A stretch of DNA of 64,000 nt from Algoriphagus sp. AGSA1 (lineage in GTDB: Bacteria; Bacteroidota; Bacteroidia; Cytophagales; Cyclobacteriaceae): positions 124,001 to 188,000 of the forward strand of contig NZ_JAJUWR010000008.1 of assembly GCF_021390545.1 (NCBI RefSeq), given 5' to 3'. Positions 52,674 through 62,802 of the stretch are shown piece by piece. Under the pieces are notes generated by a model. The model made no database searches and was not told the DNA's origin. It saw nothing but the letters and a program-made list of their open reading frames with translations. A program made the translations under genes and the position numbers. Every line of letters starts with the position of its first letter. The stretch's first letter is position 1.

Positions 52674-54260
52674 ATGAAGAAATACAGCTATATAAAAGGT
52701 TTACTGCTTCCACTATTAGCACTGACATTAGTCAGTTGTGATGATTTCATAGATATCAATGAGGATCCAAGCAACCCTACAGTGCCACAACTCAACTTGC
52801 TTTTACCTGCTTCCCAGCTTTCAATTGCAGGGAATTTTGACAACATAAATAGAGGGGCATCCAATGTGGTACAACATCGCGCATCGGGAAGTCTTAACAG
52901 GTATGACCAATCAGGTACTACTTTTCAGAATGCTTGGTTGGGATATTATACCGAAGCAATTCCTGATCTGGAAACCATTATTTCCACAGGTACGGAGCAA
53001 GGTGAATGGGGCTATGTGGCAGTGGCCAAACTTCAAAAGGCATATCTGTTCAGTGTGATGGTCGATGTATGGGGCAATGTCCCTTATTTTGATGCGGGGG
53101 TTGCACCAAATCCCACTTTTGATGAGGGGGAGGTGATCTATGATAATCTTCTTGCGCTGATAGATGAAGCATTGGAAGATATGGGCAGAGGTTTTAATGT
53201 TTCCGCTTCGGCAGATTTGTTTTATCAGGGATCCAGAGAGAATTGGGAAAAAATGGCCAATTCACTCAAATTGAAAATGTACCTCACGATCAGAAAATAC
53301 GATGAGGCAAGAGCCAGGCAGGGCATCATGGATATTCTCCAGGCAGGAAATTACATTCAGGATAATGAAAGTGACTTTACGTTTCAGTTTGGTACAAACA
53401 CTGCGCCGAATGCACGCCATCCTTGGTATTCCTCTGGATATGCGCCTGGCAGAGATGGTTATGTGAGTATGGTGCTGGTGGACAGGCTTCAGGACCAGGA
53501 TGATCCTAGGTTAAGGTATTACATATTCAGACTTAATGAAAAAGCGGGTCTTGCCAATTCCCAGACAGGGGAAGGATATTATGGCAGATATCCGGGAGAC
53601 GGAGCTTCTTCACCTGCGGATCAAAATACACGTGCAATAGTGGGGGTATATCCGGCAGCGGGACTGTATGACAATGGCATGATGCCAAGTTTGGGAGCAG
53701 AAAATACATTTCTCACCAATGAAGGTGCTACTACGGGAACTACATCAAATTCCTTCAAAATTGCCCTTTTTGCGGAGGGTGATGGGACGGGGGCTGGTAT
53801 CCTTCCCCTTATTACCAATTCCATGATGCTATTCAGCCGTGCCGAGGCTGCTCTTACGTTGGGAACCGGTGAAAATGCAGAAGAACTGATGAGAGAAGCT
53901 GTAATAGCCCATTTTAATGTGATCAATTCCGTATCGCCTGCATTTCCAATATCCAGTCAGACGACAGATGGTTTTACAGAAAGACTGGGTGCACAGTTCC
54001 AAAGTCTTGATGAGGAGGGGAAGCTTAGGCTTGTCATGATGCAAAAATGGATATCACTTTATGGAAATGGAGTAGAGGCGTACAATGATTTACGACGTAC
54101 CGGCTATCCTGAGCTCCAAGAATTGATTTCCCCATTGGATGTGTTTCCGGGAAGATTTTATTATTCCGAGACCGAGTTGACATCCAACATCTCAGTCATC
54201 GATATACGGGAACAACTCCAGCGTGATCAGCAGATAGTGCCTGTATTCTGGAGAAGGTAA
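52674..54260 (+). CDS. SusD/RagB-like_2 family lipoprotein
   Basis: A 528-residue lipoprotein; the signal ends TLVSCDDF and is followed by IDINEDPSNPT, the marker of the SusD-like_2 group, which is more often tied to peptide or mixed substrates than classical SusD. Helical body with VVQHRASGSLNRYD and WISLYGNGVEAYNDLRRTGYP near 440-460. It sits 20 bp after the SusC gene. Length normal. Confidence 0.94.
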   Translation: MKKYSYIKGLLLPLLALTLVSCDDFIDINEDPSNPTVPQLNLLLPASQLSIAGNFDNINRGASNVVQHRASGSLNRYDQSGTTFQNAWLGYYTEAIPDLETIISTGTEQGEWGYVAVAKLQKAYLFSVMVDVWGNVPYFDAGVAPNPTFDEGEVIYDNLLALIDEALEDMGRGFNVSASADLFYQGSRENWEKMANSLKLKMYLTIRKYDEARARQGIMDILQAGNYIQDNESDFTFQFGTNTAPNARHPWYSSGYAPGRDGYVSMVLVDRLQDQDDPRLRYYIFRLNEKAGLANSQTGEGYYGRYPGDGASSPADQNTRAIVGVYPAAGLYDNGMMPSLGAENTFLTNEGATTGTTSNSFKIALFAEGDGTGAGILPLITNSMMLFSRAEAALTLGTGENAEELMREAVIAHFNVINSVSPAFPISSQTTDGFTERLGAQFQSLDEEGKLRLVMMQKWISLYGNGVEAYNDLRRTGYPELQELISPLDVFPGRFYYSETELTSNISVIDIREQLQRDQQIVPVFWRR

Positions 54261-54454
54261 GTGTGTTATAACCATTACAATCCGCAAAAATTGCAAGTGA
54301 ACGGAGTATTCTGCTTAAATAAATAGGTAAATGTATTCTCTTCAACAGTCAGGGTGTAAGCCTAGCTGAAAGAAACAGGTAAATCTATATTTAAGTTTTA
54401 TCTCTATCACTTGGCCGATTCCGATGTGGATTTATACAACAAAAATCATAACCA

Positions 54455-55078
54455 ATGAAACTATACAAATATCTAACAGCAGCAATGATCCTGGCTATAG
54501 GAAGCTGCAAGACCGTGGATTACGATTACGAAGATTTTATCTATGCAGCTACTCCGAGAGTGACGTTGAATACCGAAGCTTCAGCCTTGCCTACCTATCA
54601 GACAGCCAAGGCTTCCTTTTTCAATATGGCTGACCCGGAATTCGCCACAAACCAGCTATTTGAGTGGGAGCTTTCCTATTACGATGCTGAAGGCAGGGCA
54701 CCTGTATCGGAGATTGAGGTGTATGTCAGTTTCAACCGTAGAGAAGGAAACGTACCAGTGTATCCTATTGTGCTATCTCTTGCAGAAGTACAGCCCAATG
54801 AGCGGCAGTTTCCTCTGCCCAGCTCCGTAAGAGCAACTGATATTCTCTATGAGCGCGTTACCGAATTCCCAAAGTCATACAGTTTTACGGCTACCGAACT
54901 GGCAGAAATTACAGAAACTGATCTGTCTACTGTCCAGGTAAATGATTACTTTCTCTTCAAATTTATAGTGACAATGGAAGACGGAACCAGAATAGTCCAA
55001 TACAATGACAACTCCTGTGATGAGTCCCGGGGAGAGCTGTGTGACTGCAGAGTTGGAGTGAGGTTTAAAAGCATGTAA
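54455..55078 (+). CDS. Surface lipoprotein of unknown function in a SusC/SusD locus
   Basis: A 207-residue lipoprotein (signal ends AIGSCKTV). The mature part is beta-rich with WELSYYDAEGRAPVSEIEVY and a final Cys-rich stretch DNSCDESRGELCDCRVG. I do not recognise the domain. Its place between SusD and the peptidase in the same operon suggests a ligand-binding role on the surface. Confidence 0.75.
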   Translation: MKLYKYLTAAMILAIGSCKTVDYDYEDFIYAATPRVTLNTEASALPTYQTAKASFFNMADPEFATNQLFEWELSYYDAEGRAPVSEIEVYVSFNRREGNVPVYPIVLSLAEVQPNERQFPLPSSVRATDILYERVTEFPKSYSFTATELAEITETDLSTVQVNDYFLFKFIVTMEDGTRIVQYNDNSCDESRGELCDCRVGVRFKSM

Positions 55079-55091
55079 TTATATAAATCAG

Positions 55092-55114
55092 GAGGGAAGT
55101 GATAATCTTCCCTC
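55092..55114 (+). promoter_or_regulatory. Intra-operon hairpin before the M14 peptidase gene
   Basis: GAGGGAAG (55092-55099) and CTTCCCTC (55107-55114) form a perfect 8-bp stem with a 7-nt loop, 26 bp before the next start codon. The following TTATTAAAA has no full T-run, so it may be a partial terminator or mRNA-stability element that lowers peptidase expression. Confidence 0.55.
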
Positions 55115-55139
55115 TTATTAAAATCTTAGTAAAGAAAAT

Positions 55140-57887
55140 ATGTTTAAAAGATTAATACCTATTATCCTGATCCAATTAGGGGTAATCACCGGGATGATGG
55201 CTCAGTCCGTTACTTCCCCAAAGGAACATTTTGGTTACGACGTAGGAACCGATTATGAGTTGTTTAATTTCACACAGACAGAAGCTTACTTTAAGAAAAT
55301 AGCAGGTGAGTCAGACCGTATCAAGCTGGAGACCATAGGCAAAACCGCCGAAGGAAGAGAGCAATACATGCTGATCGTGACCTCTCCGGAAAACCACACA
55401 AAGCTGGAAAGGTATAAGGAGATTTCCACTTCCATGGCCAGAGCGGAAGGGCTATCGGAAGAGCAGGCTAGGGCGATGTCCAAGGAGGGCAAGGCTGTGG
55501 TCTGGATTGATGGCGGTCTTCATGCCACCGAAGTTGTGGGAACGCACCAATTGATAGAGACGATTTATCAGATTAGCTCTAGAACAGATGAAGAAACCAT
55601 GAATATCTTGGATAATGTGGTCATTATGTTCGTTCATGCCAATCCTGATGGACAGGAATTGGTTTCTGATTGGTACATGAGGAATTCAGACACCACCAAA
55701 CGCAGTACCAGTGGTTTGCCAGTCCTGTATCAAAAGTACATAGGGCATGACAATAACCGTGATTTCTATATACAGAATATGGTTGAATCCCAGAATATGG
55801 GCTACCAGCTTTTTGTGGAGTGGATCCCTCAGATTATGTATAACCATCACCAGCGTGGTCCTGCAGGATCGGTACTGGCAGGCCCTCCCTATAGAGATCC
55901 TTTCAACTATTTATTCGAACCCTTGATGGTCACCGGAATAGATGCGGTAGGTGCTGCGATGTACAACAGGCTGATCACGGAGGATAAGCCAGGTTTTACG
56001 AGGATGACAGGTTCTACTTTCTCAGTATGGTACAATGGAGGGCTGAGAACCACCACCCATTACCACAATATGATCGGTATTTTGACTGAGATTATTGGAG
56101 GCCCTTCTCCGGAAGAAGTTCCATTGGTGCCTTCCAGACTTCTGCCCAACAGTGATACGCCTTATCCGGTTACTCCCCAAAAATGGCACTTCAGGCAATC
56201 AATTGATTACTCAGTCTCGCTCAATTACGCACTTTTAGACTATGCCGCCAGGAACAAAGACCATGTGCTGTACAATATTTATTCCATGGGAAGAAGTGCA
56301 ATCAATAAAGGGAAGATGGATAACTGGACACCTTTTCCCAAAAAGATAGATGAAATCAATGCTGCCTACAAGGCGGATATGGCGGGGAAAAAACCTTCTG
56401 AGTCCGGTGATAGGGGCTTCTCCCGCGGTGGAATTCCTACTAAGTATTATGACAGTATCTATCAGCAACCTTCAAAGCGTGATCCCCGCGCATATATTAT
56501 TTCGGCAGATCAGGCAGATTTTGGCACGGCGGTGAAATACATCAATGCGCTAATCAAAACCGGAATCAAGATTGAAAAAGCAAATGCTGATTTTCAGGTA
56601 ATGGGTAAAACGTATCCGAAAAATTCCTATGTAGTAAAAACAGACCAGGCATTCAGAGCACACGTAATCGATATGTTTGACCCACAAGATTATCCTAATG
56701 ATTTTGAATATCCGGGTGGGCCACCGATCAGGCCTTACGATGCCGCAGGCTGGACATTGGCCTATCAAATGGGAGTGGAAGTGGATCGGATTCTTGATCC
56801 ATTGGATGAACCCTTTGAGACGCTGACTTATGGAGTATTGGAAGAATTGCCACCGGTTGCCATTCCGGATTCCAAATCGGGATATCTGATCAGTTCCTCA
56901 CTCAATGAAGCGTTTCCGCTCGTCAATGCACTTCTGAAAGATAAAGCACAGGTATTCAGATCTCCTACAGCAGTAGAAGGACTTCCGGCAGGATCTTACT
57001 TTATTCCTGCCAAAGATGGTGCGAAATTGAAAGAGCTGACCAAAGAGATCAGAGTGCCTATCATAGCTGCCAAAAGCAAACCAGCCGGATTGTTTGAGCT
57101 GAAAAAGCAGCGGATTGCTTTGTACGATTCGTATGGTGGATCTATGCCTTCTGGCTGGGTGAGGTGGATGCTGGAGCAAAATGGGTATGATTTTGAGCTT
57201 ATTTTCGCCAAGGAGATAGATGCCGGAAACCTGAACAAAAAGTACGACATGATCCTGTTTATCAGTGGGGGGATCCCTGCTTATAAAGAGAGTGGCCCAA
57301 CAAATAATTATTATGGAAGGCAACCTGATGCAGCTGATATACCGGAGGAATTTCGGTATCGTCTGGGGACAATTACGCCCGAAAAATCTATTCCACAACT
57401 AAAATTATTTATTGAAAATGGTGGAAAGGTTTTGACAGTTGGAAACAGTGCTTCACTCGCATATCACTTGGAGTTGCCGGTAAAAGATGGACTTACTGAG
57501 ATAAACAAAGAAGGGAAAGAGGAGAAACTTTCGCAGGGAAAATACTATGTGCCCGGGAGTGTGCTAAGATCAAAAACCGATCCTGCGAATCCATCAAATT
57601 GGGGTATGCGTGAGCATGTGGATGTGATGTTTAACAATAGCATGGTGTTCAAAATGAAACCGGAGGCGGAGCTACAGCAGCTTAAAGTTGTCGCCTGGTT
57701 TGATTCAGCCACTCCTCTAAGGAGCGGATGGGCATGGGGACAATCCTATTTGGAAGACGGGGTCATTGCTTTTACTGCACCTATCGGCAAAGGGCAACTG
57801 ATGGTTTTTACTCCTGAGATCACCTTTAGGGCACAGTCCCATGGTACATTCAAGTGGTTGTTTAATAACCTTTATGGGATGAATTGA
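55140..57887 (+). CDS. Secreted M14 family zinc carboxypeptidase
   Basis: A 915-residue protein with a signal peptide (first ~21 residues, ending MMAQS). The M14 domain covers ~40-400. Zinc ligands are seen in HATE (His128, Glu131) with a further His in YNHHQRG (236-237). NPDGQ (~169) and NNRDFY (~205) flank substrate binding. The C-terminal ~500 residues hold an unrelated region with a second domain resembling a class I glutamine amidotransferase fold, as in several large Bacteroidota M14 proteins. It would trim peptides before or during SusC/SusD uptake. Confidence 0.9.
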   Translation: MFKRLIPIILIQLGVITGMMAQSVTSPKEHFGYDVGTDYELFNFTQTEAYFKKIAGESDRIKLETIGKTAEGREQYMLIVTSPENHTKLERYKEISTSMARAEGLSEEQARAMSKEGKAVVWIDGGLHATEVVGTHQLIETIYQISSRTDEETMNILDNVVIMFVHANPDGQELVSDWYMRNSDTTKRSTSGLPVLYQKYIGHDNNRDFYIQNMVESQNMGYQLFVEWIPQIMYNHHQRGPAGSVLAGPPYRDPFNYLFEPLMVTGIDAVGAAMYNRLITEDKPGFTRMTGSTFSVWYNGGLRTTTHYHNMIGILTEIIGGPSPEEVPLVPSRLLPNSDTPYPVTPQKWHFRQSIDYSVSLNYALLDYAARNKDHVLYNIYSMGRSAINKGKMDNWTPFPKKIDEINAAYKADMAGKKPSESGDRGFSRGGIPTKYYDSIYQQPSKRDPRAYIISADQADFGTAVKYINALIKTGIKIEKANADFQVMGKTYPKNSYVVKTDQAFRAHVIDMFDPQDYPNDFEYPGGPPIRPYDAAGWTLAYQMGVEVDRILDPLDEPFETLTYGVLEELPPVAIPDSKSGYLISSSLNEAFPLVNALLKDKAQVFRSPTAVEGLPAGSYFIPAKDGAKLKELTKEIRVPIIAAKSKPAGLFELKKQRIALYDSYGGSMPSGWVRWMLEQNGYDFELIFAKEIDAGNLNKKYDMILFISGGIPAYKESGPTNNYYGRQPDAADIPEEFRYRLGTITPEKSIPQLKLFIENGGKVLTVGNSASLAYHLELPVKDGLTEINKEGKEEKLSQGKYYVPGSVLRSKTDPANPSNWGMREHVDVMFNNSMVFKMKPEAELQQLKVVAWFDSATPLRSGWAWGQSYLEDGVIAFTAPIGKGQLMVFTPEITFRAQSHGTFKWLFNNLYGMN

Positions 57888-57924
57888 CCGTGAAATAATA
57901 AGTCTATCCCCTAGGCTTACTAAA

Positions 57925-58041
57925 GGGGCTCTCTCATAACTCACAATTGTCACATTGTGCGAAGTCGAAATGGGCTTAATTAGCACCTGAAAGGCTTTGA
58001 CTTCGCTAACTGACAAGAAAACCTGATTATGAGACAGCCTC
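57925..58041. mobile_element. MITE-like element, copy B (117 bp, inverted relative to copy A)
   Basis: Reverse complement aligns along the full length to 28094-28211 with only scattered differences. Ends read GGGGCTCTCTCATAA and TTATGAGACAGCCTC; internal arms are GCGAAGTCGAA (57959-57969) and TTTGACTTCGC (57996-58006). Like copy A it lies between convergent genes. Non-coding. Confidence 0.8.
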
Positions 58042-58094
58042 TTTTTTTACTTCTTGCCATTTTCCGGCTTGGGATTTATAGTTGAGAGTAAGTT

Positions 58095-59276
58095 TTACTC
58101 CACAAAAAGCACTAATCCCTTCAGGTATTCTGTCTCTGGGTGGAAAATATTGATAGGGTGATCTGCCGGCTGGGTTACCTGATGCAGGACTTTTACATTT
58201 CGCCCGCATTCCAGCGCTGCTGCCGTCACCGTATTCTTGAAGAGGACCTTATCCACAACCTGACTGCAGGAGAATGTAAACAGAATTCCCCCTGATTTGA
58301 TTTTCTTCAATGCTTCGGCATTTAATCTTTTGTAAGCCTGTACGGCATTATGCCTAGCTTTGAGATTTTTGGCAAAAGCCGGAGGATCCAGTACGATCAC
58401 ATCATAGTCATCTCCGATCTCACGGATGTACTTGACCACATCGGCTACTTTCGATTCATGCTTTCCTTTGATCTCCGGATTGAGTTGGACATTCTCTTCT
58501 GTCAGCTCTATGGCTTTCGGAGAAATATCCACTGAATGCACTTCCGCTGCTCCTTCCATCAGTGCCAATACAGAAAAGCCGCCTGAATAGCAGAAGGTGT
58601 TCAATACTTTCTTGCCTTTGGAATAGGAGGCAAGCAGCTTCCTGTTTTCCCGCTGATCGATAAAGAAGCCTGTTTTCTGCCCCTTTTCCCAATCAATTTT
58701 ATATGTGGCACCATACTCTTGCACCAAGTCGGTTTTTGGCTCACCGAGCACCCATTCATTGGAAGTGATGCCCAGATTCTTTGGCAAAGTCTCGGCGCTC
58801 TTATCGTAAACGCCGGAGAGTTGATCACCATAGGCCGCCTTGATAGCCTGCGCAATTTCCTTTAGATGGGCATGCATCCCTAATTGATGCGCCTGTATTA
58901 CTACGGTGCCATTGTAGTAATCAACGATCAATCCGGGCAGTAAATCTCCTTCGCCATGGATCAACCGATATACATTGGTGTCTTCATTGTCAGTAAGTCC
59001 CAAGCTTTTTCTTAAAGAAAGTGCTGAAGCAATTTTTTCATTCCAAAATTCCTGATCTATTTCCCGCTCCTCGAAGGAAATAACCCTCACCATGATAGAG
59101 CCTTCTGCAAAATGTCCTGTTCCCAGAAATTCACTTTTGGAGGAAAATACAGACACCAACTGACCGGATATAAGGTCTGGATCTTTTTGGAAAATAGCCC
59201 CTGAAAATACCCAGTGATGTCTTCTCTTCAGAGAGATCTCTTTTCCGTGTTTGAGTATGATTTTAGGATAGTTCAT
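58095..59276 (-). CDS. Class I SAM-dependent 23S rRNA methyltransferase, RlmI-like (PUA domain)
   Basis: A 393-residue protein. The N-terminal ~75 residues match a PUA domain, the middle is an EEHEA-like linker, and the C-terminal domain has the SAM motif LNTFCYSGGFSVLAL (~220), SVDISPKA (motif II) and VLDPPAF (motif IV), as in RlmI/RlmL. In E. coli RlmI makes m5C1962 of 23S rRNA; the same target is inferred. It overlaps the symporter gene by 14 bp at its start. Confidence 0.9.
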   Translation of the reverse strand: MNYPKIILKHGKEISLKRRHHWVFSGAIFQKDPDLISGQLVSVFSSKSEFLGTGHFAEGSIMVRVISFEEREIDQEFWNEKIASALSLRKSLGLTDNEDTNVYRLIHGEGDLLPGLIVDYYNGTVVIQAHQLGMHAHLKEIAQAIKAAYGDQLSGVYDKSAETLPKNLGITSNEWVLGEPKTDLVQEYGATYKIDWEKGQKTGFFIDQRENRKLLASYSKGKKVLNTFCYSGGFSVLALMEGAAEVHSVDISPKAIELTEENVQLNPEIKGKHESKVADVVKYIREIGDDYDVIVLDPPAFAKNLKARHNAVQAYKRLNAEALKKIKSGGILFTFSCSQVVDKVLFKNTVTAAALECGRNVKVLHQVTQPADHPINIFHPETEYLKGLVLFVE

Positions 59277-60660
59277 AGGTGGGTAAGGGTTTGTTGGGAA
59301 ATAGCAAGCTGCCAGTCATAATAGAGATGGCACTGGCAAGCAATCCGTAAAGGTGTGAAGAAATTTCCGGCTCAAACTTATCCATAGTCAAATAGGTAAG
59401 CATGCCGATGACCATGGATAAGATTGCGCCGACTTTTGAAGACTTGCTCCAATATAATCCTGCGGTCAGTGGAATGAACAGCGAAACCAGCAATAGTATG
59501 GATGCTTCGGCTACCAATTCGTAAATAGTAGCGTCTTGAAGAGCCATCACTACGGATACCACCGCCACCAGAAGTACATTGATCCGCAAAATCCAGAGCA
59601 GGTGAAAATCCGATAGTTTATCCCTGAAAAATGGTTTGATTAGGTTTTCAGAGATCAGGGCTGCAGGAGCCAAAACTCCTGAGCTCGCCGTGCTCATGAT
59701 CGCTGAAATCAGTGCGCCAAAAAAGACGATCTGTACCGGTAATCCTCCATGCGCCAACACCATTGATGGCAGCAGCATTTGTTTATTTTCCAAGTATAGT
59801 TCCGGATACAACACTTTTGCCCCCAGTGCAATAAATAGGGGTAAAAGCCCGAAAGTGAGGTAAAATCCTCCTGCCAAATAAGTGGATTGAACTGCTGTTT
59901 TCTCAGATTTGGAAGCCATGACACGTTGGTAGATATCCTGACTGGGGATACTCCCCAGACCAAGAATCACCCAAGCTCCGAAGTAATTGATCCAGGAGTT
60001 CCAACCGGGATCAGGGAGAAACTGAAAACTTTGCTCAGGAGCAGAACCCAGAATCGCATCTATTCCACCTGCTTCTTTTATCACCAGAACAGAAACTACG
60101 ATCAAGCCCAACACAATCATGATGGTCTGGATAAAATCTGTAATGGAAATTGCCCACATTCCTCCCAGAAAAGTATAGATCACTACGATCCCGGCAGAGA
60201 TCAGAATCCCTTCGGTCATACTCAAGCCAGTGACAGTACCAAAAATCAGGCTTAGTGCTACCAGCTGTGCGGCCACATAGCCAAAAAACACCGGAACCAT
60301 AAATACAGTAGATAGAAACTCTACTTTCTCTCCATAGATTTTCTTAAATACATCTCCGATGGTCAAGACACCCATACGGTACATGGGGCGGAGGTAGAAC
60401 ATACCGAAGAGTACCAGACAAAGTGCCCCGCCAAAGGGATCTTCAATCACTCCTTGCAGTCCTTCGTCCAAGTAAACGGATGAAGCTCCAAAGATGGTCT
60501 CGGATCCAAACCAGGTAGCGAATAGTGCGGAGGCTGAAAGAAATAAAGGGAGCGAACGACCTGCCAAAACAAAGTCATTCGATCCCTTTACGAATTTGGA
60601 AGCCCAGGCTCCCACGGCAATCGTAATCGCCAGATAAAAGATTATTGCAGTGAGTAGCAA
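59263..60660 (-). CDS. Sodium/solute symporter (SSS family)
   Basis: A 465-residue transporter with about 13 TM helices. The family region FVLAGRSLPLFLSASALFATWFGSETIFGASS (N-terminal) and the GGMWAISITDFIQTIMIVLGL segment are SSS hallmarks. Substrate could be a sugar, proline or organic acid; not determinable. The gene ends inside the methyltransferase start and begins 10 bp after the ABC-F gene, so three genes may form one unit. Confidence 0.9.
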   Translation of the reverse strand: MLLTAIIFYLAITIAVGAWASKFVKGSNDFVLAGRSLPLFLSASALFATWFGSETIFGASSVYLDEGLQGVIEDPFGGALCLVLFGMFYLRPMYRMGVLTIGDVFKKIYGEKVEFLSTVFMVPVFFGYVAAQLVALSLIFGTVTGLSMTEGILISAGIVVIYTFLGGMWAISITDFIQTIMIVLGLIVVSVLVIKEAGGIDAILGSAPEQSFQFLPDPGWNSWINYFGAWVILGLGSIPSQDIYQRVMASKSEKTAVQSTYLAGGFYLTFGLLPLFIALGAKVLYPELYLENKQMLLPSMVLAHGGLPVQIVFFGALISAIMSTASSGVLAPAALISENLIKPFFRDKLSDFHLLWILRINVLLVAVVSVVMALQDATIYELVAEASILLLVSLFIPLTAGLYWSKSSKVGAILSMVIGMLTYLTMDKFEPEISSHLYGLLASAISIMTGSLLFPNKPLPTYELS

Positions 60661-60670
60661 TGAACCAGGA

Positions 60671-62468
<1,798 letters not shown>

Positions 62469-62504
62469 GAGCTGGTTTTGGATAAGGCAGTAGTTACTTT
62501 TCAA

Positions 62505-62802
62505 GTTACCCCCTACGTTTTTATACTACAATATAGGCGACAGTAAGATTCCCATTCCGTAGTTTAATTGCCCCAAGCATTTCATGGTGGTATAATGGTT
62601 CCATTATGATCAGACTTATCCTAAACCCACCGTGATTTGTTTACGGTTTCCTCATTCATTGAATGATTGGAAATTATATTTCCCAAGAGTGTAGTAGGGA
62701 GCATTAAATCTGCAGGAACTGAATAAAGTGCTAGTATCACGAAAATAGACGGATATCTTTGTAGAAGGCTGTAACTGCGCTTTCGTCACACAAAGAAAAG
62801 TA
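62505..62802 (+). promoter_or_regulatory. Promoter region of the lactate permease with two adjacent palindromes
   Basis: TCATTCA-T-TGAATGA (62652-62666) is a perfect 7-1-7 palindrome, and GGAAAT-TAT-ATTTCC (62669-62683) a perfect 6-3-6 one, 2 bp later. TATCTTTG at 62754-62761 matches TAnnTTTG and lies 41 bp before the ATG. The -33 element is weak. Operator sites for a regulator of the permease are inferred. Confidence 0.5.
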
